NCBI GenBank assembly: GCA_003457145.1
Contig: DMSR01000056.1
Location: forward strand, 1 to 11,715
DNA from: Bacillus sp. (in: firmicutes)
GTDB taxonomy: Bacteria; Bacillota; Bacilli; Bacillales; Cytobacillaceae
Reading direction: 5' to 3'
DNA: 11,715 bases
Position numbers and translations under genes: made by a program. How positions within the stretch are numbered: position 1 is the first letter of the stretch; every line of letters starts with the position of its first letter. The notes under the pieces were generated by a model that saw only the letters and a program-made list of their open reading frames with translations, had not been told where the DNA came from and made no database searches. Of the stretch, positions 7,485-11,715 are shown piece after piece.

Positions 7485-7569
7485 GTTTAAGATTGTTGTC
7501 AATTCCATGAAACATTTAGGCAATTATAACGTACAGATATATACAGAGTTTTTAAAGGGTGGTGTAGAG

Positions 7570-8721
7570 GTGAAGGGTTGTAGTAAAAATACATATAGGG
7601 TACCATTCGGTATAATTTTATTCATGCTCCTGTTCACTTCTGCAATTGGACTCTCTGGATGTTCAGAAAATAAGACGGGAACAAATCATACTGGGATGCA
7701 CCATGATCTTGACCGAATGAAAGAAATGCCTCCACTTTCTTTTTTAGGAGCAGAAATCGTACCGATTCAGGTCAATGGAGGAGAGTTTTATAAGGCTGCA
7801 GGCTGGCTGGATGAAAACAATATCATTTATATTGTAAATGAAGGAAACGGTTCATCACTCTATTCGTACCAGCTTGATGCGGGATTGAAAAGTAAGCTGT
7901 TTAGCAGTGAGATCCCAATCACAACTGCTGAACTAAACCCAGACAAGGAGTTAATCTTAATTCACAGCGCCACTTCCAATGAAGGAACGATTACGGTTAT
8001 TGATTCTTCCGGACAAGTGTTGTTTTCAACAAGTATAGAATCATATGAATTAAGTTTTGAATGGAATCCATTTGCAGAGCACTTGGTGTTACTAACGGCT
8101 TTTAATGAAGAATGGAATTTTAACACTTATCTTTTAGATGTAAAGAAGAAGAATATGGAAGAATACGAGCTGCCACAGCCATTTGCACGCTGGATATCAA
8201 AGGATGAACTTGTCTTCCAGGAGTGGGATGAAGAGGGGATTTCCTTGCAAGCCCCTTTAAGGGTCATTTCGCTAAAGGATCAAAATACGAAGGAAGCATT
8301 GTCACTTGTTCATCGGTTCGATTCCCTGGGAAGGAATTTGTTGTCTGTAAAAATAGATGAATCAGATCCTGACCGAGCATATTATGAAATCCACAGCAAT
8401 AGGTTTGAACGTATAGCAGGCTTTGCTGTTCCAATATTAACTTCTTATTCTGGATGGCTTATTCCTTTTTATGATTTAATGGACGGAGGAAGAGAGTTTG
8501 TGTATTTACGTGCAACCCATATGGGAGAGGCTGACGTTTATCAAGATGGCTTTGACCTGATCCGCTTCAACCTGGAATCTGGAAAGGAAGAACTTATATT
8601 TACTGGATTGGCAAATGAACCCCTTGCTTGCTCCCCATCTGGAACAAGATGTCTTTATGGATTCCAATTAGAGAAGATTATTAACCTGGAAACAAAAGAA
8701 ATAATTGAACTAGCCCAATAA
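7570..8721 (+). CDS. yqgU: YqgU-like lipoprotein with beta-propeller-like domain
   Basis: This is a predicted lipoprotein anchored on the outer face of the membrane. GTG at 7570 is preferred over the upstream in-frame ATG at 7507, because AAAGGGTGGTG (7554-7564) gives it a good ribosome binding site, the ATG has none, and the GTG places a short N-region directly before the signal peptide. The product is then 383 aa. From that start, a hydrophobic core (about 13-27) leads to the lipobox LSGC, with the lipidated cysteine at residue 31. The mature part has repeated strand-rich segments of the 'SxxLYSYQLDAG', 'TVIDSSGQVLF' and 'NTYLLDVKKK' kind, typical of WD/PQQ-like propellers. No catalytic residues were recognised and function is unknown. 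It resembles B. subtilis YqgU in position and type. yqgV follows after 24 bp, probably in the same transcript. Confidence 0.8.
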   Translation: MKGCSKNTYRVPFGIILFMLLFTSAIGLSGCSENKTGTNHTGMHHDLDRMKEMPPLSFLGAEIVPIQVNGGEFYKAAGWLDENNIIYIVNEGNGSSLYSYQLDAGLKSKLFSSEIPITTAELNPDKELILIHSATSNEGTITVIDSSGQVLFSTSIESYELSFEWNPFAEHLVLLTAFNEEWNFNTYLLDVKKKNMEEYELPQPFARWISKDELVFQEWDEEGISLQAPLRVISLKDQNTKEALSLVHRFDSLGRNLLSVKIDESDPDRAYYEIHSNRFERIAGFAVPILTSYSGWLIPFYDLMDGGREFVYLRATHMGEADVYQDGFDLIRFNLESGKEELIFTGLANEPLACSPSGTRCLYGFQLEKIINLETKEIIELAQ

Positions 8722-8745
8722 TCTAACCACAAAGGAGAAATTTAC

Positions 8746-9057
8746 ATGGCAATAGTAGACGTAACAGTTATTCCGATAGGGACTAAAACTCCAAGTGTGA
8801 GCTCTTATGTAGCTGATATCCAGAGAATCCTCAGAGAATATGAAAAGGAAGGGAAGATACAGTTTCAGCTCACGCCGATGAATACTTTGATTGAGGGAGA
8901 GTTACCTGTGTTATTTGAAGTAATCCAGGCCATACATGAAGCTCCTTTTAACGCTGGAATATACCGTGTAGCCACTAATATCAGAATTGATGACAGAAGG
9001 GATGTTAAAAGAAAAATGCATGAAAAGGTTGATCGAATCAATCAGCTTCTAGAATAA
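8746..9057 (+). CDS. yqgV: MTH1187/YqgV family thiamine-binding-type protein (UPF0045)
   Basis: This 103-aa cytosolic protein belongs to the UPF0045/DUF77 family (MTH1187, B. subtilis YqgV), ferredoxin-like alpha-beta proteins that oligomerise and, in studied members, bind thiamine or its pyrimidine moiety. The hallmark N-terminal strand AIVDVTVIPIGT (2-13), the SSYVADIQRIL helix (19-29) and the TPMNTLIEGE turn (43-52) are all present, and the length is typical. AAAGGAGAA lies 6 nt before the ATG. It follows yqgU closely and its transcript likely ends at the hairpin at 9162-9193. No thiamine (TPP) riboswitch or thiamine biosynthesis gene is nearby, so a vitamin role rests on family membership alone. 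Confidence 0.9.
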   Translation: MAIVDVTVIPIGTKTPSVSSYVADIQRILREYEKEGKIQFQLTPMNTLIEGELPVLFEVIQAIHEAPFNAGIYRVATNIRIDDRRDVKRKMHEKVDRINQLLE

Positions 9058-9161
9058 CCTGTTATTTTAGTTGCCTTCTCAAATCACATTGTTGACTAAG
9101 CATGTAATTAGTGGAGAGTCCTGGAGCAGAAATTAACAGTTAAGACAAAATATAGTTAGAA

Positions 9162-9193
9162 AAAAGACCGCCTTAATGAAAAGGCGGTCTTTT
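9162..9193. terminator. Bidirectional terminator shared by yqgV and yqgW
   Basis: AAAAGACCGCCTT (9162-9174) and its perfect complement (9181-9193) form a 13-bp stem with an AATGAA loop, with an A-tract on one side and a U-tract on the other. It lies between two convergent genes and can serve both. The 104 bp between yqgV and this hairpin show nothing else. Confidence 0.92.
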
Positions 9194-9205
9194 GTTCATG
9201 TGTTA

Positions 9206-9379
9206 TTAATGCGCTGTAGGGAAACCCTGGGTGATGATTGTCATGACGGTAAACCAGCCGATAACTAAAAATGTTCCTCCACCGAAAACAATTCCAAGAA
9301 GGTTTTTGTTTTTTAGTGCCGTAAAAGTTCCATAACCAGCAAGCAGCGTTACTAAAGCAAAAATAATAGCCAATCCCAT
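9206..9379 (-). CDS. yqgW: YqgW/DUF2759 small membrane protein
   Basis: This 57-aa ORF on the minus strand starts MGLAIIFALVTLLAGYG and ends GFPTAH. Two hydrophobic segments (about 2-20 and 28-50) are separated by a basic ALKNKN turn, giving a small two-helix membrane hairpin. The wording matches the DUF2759 family, of which B. subtilis YqgW is a member, and the gene occupies the expected place between yqgV and yqgX, pointing backward. Function is unknown. The ATG at 9377-9379 has an AAGGGGG ribosome binding site about 8 nt upstream on the minus strand. Its terminator is the hairpin shared with yqgV. Confidence 0.85.
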   Translation of the reverse strand: MGLAIIFALVTLLAGYGTFTALKNKNLLGIVFGGGTFLVIGWFTVMTIITQGFPTAH

Positions 9380-9403
9380 TATAAAGCCCCCTTCATAAAA
9401 ATA

Positions 9404-9450
9404 TTAGGCAGGCAAAAGCCTGTTCGAGAAAAATTAGGCGGCAGCCTGTT
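9404..9450 (-). terminator. Paired short GC hairpins, probable weak terminator of the 9498-9977 gene
   Basis: Two related units occur in tandem: ATTAGGCAGGCAAAAGCCTG (9403-9422), with stem CAGGC/GCCTG, and ATTAGGCGGCAGCCTG (9433-9448), with stem AGGC/GCCT. Read on the minus strand, each hairpin is followed by AAT and a run of five T, as a short terminator would be. The units share their flanks and look like a duplication. Confidence 0.4.
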
Positions 9451-9497
9451 ATGTAGTTACAAGCTTACACTCGTTTTTTATTTTATATTTTTTTAAT

Positions 9498-9977
9498 TCA
9501 TTTGTCGAGGTCTAAAAACTCAATCTCAACTTCATATGCCTTTACTATACCCTTAATTAGCTCGTCAAATTGTGAATTTGCGAAATAAACATGCTGATTG
9601 TTTTCCTTAATGCCCGTGAACGTTAGATGCTCCTCTAGTTGCATGAGTGCCGCTTCTATTTGCATATCACTTCCGCCGCATATTTTGAATGATGATAAAA
9701 AATCTTTGTACAAGTAGACGGAGGAATCTGTAAAGAATCCATAATCAAAAAAGTCATTGCCTTTCATGCCTTGATCCAGTTTCAACAGATAATGAATTTC
9801 CTGCAGCAAGTCGGCTTCTTTTAAAAATGTGGCAGCATCTTCTGCGTGTACTCCATAATCGAAAATAAATAAATTATTATGAACCTGATGAGGATTGGCA
9901 ACTGAAGTGAAAATCGCCAGAAAGTCAGGGATTTCTGCTATAAAGGGTGATGCCTCAATTCCTATCATTAATTTCAA
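9498..9977 (-). CDS. Protein of unknown function, 159 aa
   Basis: I do not recognise this soluble protein. It has no signal peptide or long membrane segment; it is acidic, with many aromatic residues and two FDYG motifs (about 39-42 and 77-80, the second followed by FFTDSS). The C-terminal third looks helical, ending in an acidic tail. The start is TTG at 9975-9977, chosen because GGAGAA lies 7 nt upstream, whereas the ATG three codons later would be 16 nt from it. It is divergent from yqgX, with 105 bp between them, and is followed by the paired short hairpins and then yqgW in the same direction. I do not recall a counterpart at this place in B. subtilis. Composition matches the neighbours, so nothing suggests recent transfer. 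Confidence 0.75.
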   Translation of the reverse strand: MKLMIGIEASPFIAEIPDFLAIFTSVANPHQVHNNLFIFDYGVHAEDAATFLKEADLLQEIHYLLKLDQGMKGNDFFDYGFFTDSSVYLYKDFLSSFKICGGSDMQIEAALMQLEEHLTFTGIKENNQHVYFANSQFDELIKGIVKAYEVEIEFLDLDK

Positions 9978-10011
9978 TTTTAATTCTCCTCGGTACTCTA
10001 GTATTCCATCC

Positions 10012-10040
10012 TTAATTCCTGTCCCATATTAGTGTAGAAT
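10012..10040 (+). promoter_or_regulatory. Possible sigma-A promoter for yqgX
   Basis: TTAATT (10012-10017), 17 bp, TAGAAT (10035-10040). The -10 is good and the -35 poor. Transcription would start about 35 nt before the yqgX ATG. Confidence 0.35.
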
Positions 10041-10082
10041 AAACCTATTGAGTAATACAAATAATAGCTGGAGGCATTTTAT

Positions 10083-10718
10083 ATGAAATGGAAACAGGTT
10101 CCCCTTGGTCCTTTGCAGACGAATTGTTACATTATAATTGATGAGGAAAACTCCTGTCTAATAGTTGACCCAGGAGACAATCCCAAAAAACTAATAAAAA
10201 TAATTGAAGAGAATGAACTGAATCCTGAAGCCATTCTGCTTACACACGCGCACTTTGATCATATTGGCGCTGTAGACAGCATCAGAGATAAATATGCAAT
10301 TAAGGTTTATATTCACGAAAGAGAAAAGGATTGGCTTTCGGATCCTGGTTTGAATGGCTCGAAACATTTTATGATGAAAGAAATGATTAAAGCAAGAGAA
10401 GCTGATCACCTAATAACAGATGAATCAGAAATGAGAATTGGTAAATTTGCCTTTTCAGTATTTGAAACACCAGGTCATTCGCCTGGCAGCATTTCAATCT
10501 ATTTTCCGAAGGATACTTTCGTTCTGGCTGGTGATGCACTTTTTAACGGAAGTATCGGAAGGACTGATTTGCCAGGAGGGAACCACAACCAATTGATAAA
10601 GAGCATTCATGACAGACTGTTAGTATTGCCGGAAGAAACTGCCGTGTTGCCTGGACATGGCCCTGTAACATCGATTGGATATGAGATGGATTCAAATCCA
10701 TTTTTAAACGGGTTTTAA
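10083..10718 (+). CDS. yqgX: Metallo-beta-lactamase-fold hydrolase (YqgX, glyoxalase II-like)
   Basis: This 211-aa cytosolic enzyme has the complete metal-site set of glyoxalase II-like metallo-hydrolases: HAHFDH (55-60), histidine in TPGHSPG (H132), bridging aspartate in AGDALF (D151) and histidine in PGHGP (H192). The IGRTDLPGG segment (158-166) is characteristic of the YqgX/YcbL-type subgroup, which is shorter than classical glyoxalase II because it lacks the C-terminal helical glutathione-binding domain. Likely substrates are thioesters such as acyl-thiols; in Bacillus these would involve bacillithiol rather than glutathione (inference). GGAGG lies about 8 nt before the ATG. The gene is monocistronic, ending 11 bp before a strong terminator, and is divergent from the unknown gene at 9498-9977. 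Confidence 0.93.
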   Translation: MKWKQVPLGPLQTNCYIIIDEENSCLIVDPGDNPKKLIKIIEENELNPEAILLTHAHFDHIGAVDSIRDKYAIKVYIHEREKDWLSDPGLNGSKHFMMKEMIKAREADHLITDESEMRIGKFAFSVFETPGHSPGSISIYFPKDTFVLAGDALFNGSIGRTDLPGGNHNQLIKSIHDRLLVLPEETAVLPGHGPVTSIGYEMDSNPFLNGF

Positions 10719-10729
10719 GATGAAGAACT

Positions 10730-10762
10730 AGAAAAGCCCTTCTCCAAGAGAAGGGCTTTTCT
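10730..10762. terminator. Strong terminator after yqgX
   Basis: AGAAAAGCCCTTCTC (10730-10744) and its perfect complement (10748-10762) form a 15-bp stem closed by a 3-nt CAA loop, with a TTTTCT tail. Confidence 0.93.
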
Positions 10763-10796
10763 GGGGGATGTTCTTATTCATATCATGGGAGGGGAT

Positions 10797-10826
10797 TTAG
10801 TTAAGCTACTATTTAAACAATATAAT
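10797..10826 (+). promoter_or_regulatory. Possible promoter of the methyltransferase gene
   Basis: A perfect TATAAT (10821-10826) is preceded at 18 bp by a weak TTAGTT (10797-10802). It lies between the yqgX terminator and the gene starting at 10875. Confidence 0.4.
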
Positions 10827-10874
10827 AAAGAAAACACTATGTCAACAGTGAAAAACTAAATCTGGGGAGAAGTT

Positions 10875-11162
10875 ATGGAAGAAATAATTAAGCAGTTTAT
10901 TGCTGCCACGCCAAATCAAATTATTACATACGCTGATTACATGGAAGTCGCACTTTATCATCCTAAAAAGGGCTATTACATGAAAGATCGTCAGAAGATC
11001 GGCAAATCCGGTGACTTTTATACAAGTAGTAATGTTTCAGATATATATGGAAAACTAATAGCGAAATGGTATGCGATAAATGCAGGGAATCTCGGCCTTC
11101 CGGCAGTGGTTTGTGAACTGGGTAATGTATGTATTTTTAAAAATCTCAAATGCTGTTTTTAA
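10875..11162 (+). CDS. MidA-like SAM-dependent methyltransferase (COG1565), truncated at a foreign junction
   Basis: The first about 83 residues match the N-terminus of the MidA/NDUFAF7-type class I methyltransferases: ITYADYMEVALYHPKKGYY (18-36), the SGDFYTSS signature (45-52), then VVCELG (78-83), the beginning of SAM-binding motif I (normally ELGxGxG). Full-length family members run to about 350-380 aa, so more than three quarters of the protein is missing. After GGT at 11121-11123 the homology stops in mid-motif and twelve unrelated codons lead to a chance stop at 11160-11162. The ribosome binding site GGGGAG is 6 nt before the ATG. In mitochondria the family methylates a complex I subunit; the bacterial substrate is unknown. 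As it stands in this window it cannot bind SAM. Confidence 0.8.
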   Translation: MEEIIKQFIAATPNQIITYADYMEVALYHPKKGYYMKDRQKIGKSGDFYTSSNVSDIYGKLIAKWYAINAGNLGLPAVVCELGNVCIFKNLKCCF

Positions 11163-11715
11163 TTCTGATGAATTTCCCAACTTTCCCGGCTCTTGTATCG
11201 CAAATAAAAGGCCCGATGTTACATTGTGCCCGGTTATTATGTTGGCCGTAATTAATGAATCAATTTGCCCGAAATTCTCTTTGGTTAAATCACTTTGCCC
11301 CAAATCATCAATGGTTGGCTTTGTTGATGTTGCGTTATTAAATGCAATCAACAATTTTTTACCCTCTGCACCTGTTGCCTGGTTTTCTAATCCCCTGGTG
11401 ATCCTGGCCTTTTTTTCTTCCGATGGTTCGCCATTGTAAAAATTGATAAATTTGGATGCGGAAAATCCTGTTTTGGCATTTGTCAATGTGTGCCTGGAAA
11501 CTTCAATATCCGATTCAATCCAATTGCATGCCGGAATATATGTTGGCAATGGATATGGATTTTTTCCGCATCTGTATTCTTTATAAAAAAATATTGATGT
11601 GGTTGTTATCCCTGGCCTAAATGCCGGATATTCTTTATCTGCCTTTTGTAAATTATTTTTCCATTCCTTTTTGTAGTAAAAACAGGTGTTGTTTTCATTG
11701 GTTCGCATCCTTTCA
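11055..11715 (-). CDS. Fragment of a probable tailed-phage portal protein, truncated at both ends
   Basis: The minus-strand frame is open from the window edge down to about 11124 and then runs by chance through the antisense of the methyltransferase to a stop at 11055. Counting from the ATG at 11706-11708, residues 1-195 are native. Segments such as EYPAFRPG (26-33), FYKEYRCGKNPYPLPTY (41-57), NWIESDIEVSRHTLTNAKTG (62-81), KFINFYNGEPSEE (86-98), DDLGQSDLTKENF (134-146) and GKLGNSSEL (175-183) agree with my memory of portal proteins from Bacteroidota or marine tailed phages; the portal ring sits at the capsid vertex and binds the DNA-packaging motor. That ATG lacks a spaced Shine-Dalgarno sequence and the frame stays open upstream, so the real start is probably outside the window. 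Residues 196-217 are artefactual. No other phage gene is visible. Confidence 0.55.
   Translation of the reverse strand, partial: ERMRTNENNTCFYYKKEWKNNLQKADKEYPAFRPGITTTSIFFYKEYRCGKNPYPLPTYIPACNWIESDIEVSRHTLTNAKTGFSASKFINFYNGEPSEEKKARITRGLENQATGAEGKKLLIAFNNATSTKPTIDDLGQSDLTKENFGQIDSLITANIITGHNVTSGLLFAIQEPGKLGNSSELKTAFEIFKNTYITQFTNHCRKAEIPCIYRIPFRY
11121..11127. other. Junction between host chromosome and phage-like DNA
   Basis: Up to about 11123 the plus strand encodes a methyltransferase motif; from about 11124 the minus strand encodes a portal-like protein. Neither gene's homology crosses this point. No inverted repeat, target duplication or recognisable attachment site is seen, only a possible overlap of a few bases (GGTAATG). 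Confidence 0.7.

Noticed and set aside
7507..7569. 21-codon N-terminal extension of yqgU from the ATG at 7507
   Set aside because: No ribosome binding site precedes that ATG, while GTG at 7570 has AAAGGGTGGTG upstream and starts directly before the lipoprotein signal peptide.
11080..11439. Plus-strand 119-codon ORF across the junction
   Set aside because: It is antisense to the portal-like frame, starts inside the methyltransferase in another frame, and has no recognisable family features.
1..11715. CRISPR arrays, tRNA or rRNA genes, insertion sequences, integrases, toxin-antitoxin pairs
   Set aside because: None was seen on either strand: no regularly spaced repeats, no cloverleaf-like segment, and no transposase or recombinase motif.

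Overview
The window reads as chromosomal DNA from a spore-forming member of the Bacillaceae for positions 1 to about 11123, joined to an unrelated phage-like fragment from about 11124 to the end. The host assignment rests on low-to-moderate GC, strong GGAGG-type ribosome binding sites, rho-independent terminators, a SpoVAF/GerA-family spore germination protein, and a gene series that recalls the B. subtilis yqgP-yqgX neighbourhood: rhomboid protease gluP, yqgQ, ROK glucokinase glcK, LTA-synthase paralogue yqgS, lipoprotein yqgU, yqgV, yqgW and metallo-hydrolase yqgX. B. subtilis yqgT (between yqgS and yqgU) is absent. I identified genes from remembered family motifs; no database search was run.

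Layout. 1-993 (+) is the 3' part of gluP, cut by the window edge and overlapping by 29 bp a convergent gene of unknown function (965-1846, -). 2021-3481 (+) is a spoVAF-like gene standing apart from any other spoVA gene. 3482-3949 is non-coding and holds a small 76-bp inverted-repeat-bounded element, a terminator, and a leader region with either a 16-codon ORF or a promoter just before yqgQ. yqgQ and glcK (3950-5149) form a tight operon closed by a terminator. yqgS (5442-7322) follows a long leader with an almost ideal ECF-sigma promoter (TGAAAC-N16-CGTC), and ends at a strong terminator. yqgU and yqgV (7570-9057) form an operon ending at a terminator shared with convergent yqgW (9206-9379, -). 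A gene of unknown function (9498-9977, -) is divergent from yqgX (10083-10718, +), which ends at another strong terminator. A MidA-like SAM methyltransferase gene starts at 10875 and is cut off after about 83 codons.

The functional themes are envelope and membrane upkeep (GluP, the LTA-synthase paralogue, the lipoprotein YqgU), sugar phosphorylation (GlcK), and spore germination (SpoVAF).

From about 11124 the sequence encodes, on the minus strand, a piece of what looks like a tailed-phage portal protein of a type I associate with Bacteroidota or marine phages. It starts abruptly inside the SAM-binding motif of the methyltransferase, has no visible integration features, and leaves both genes truncated. 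The simplest reading is an assembly or cloning chimera; a real insertion is less likely. I found no complete undescribed defence or mobile system in this window.
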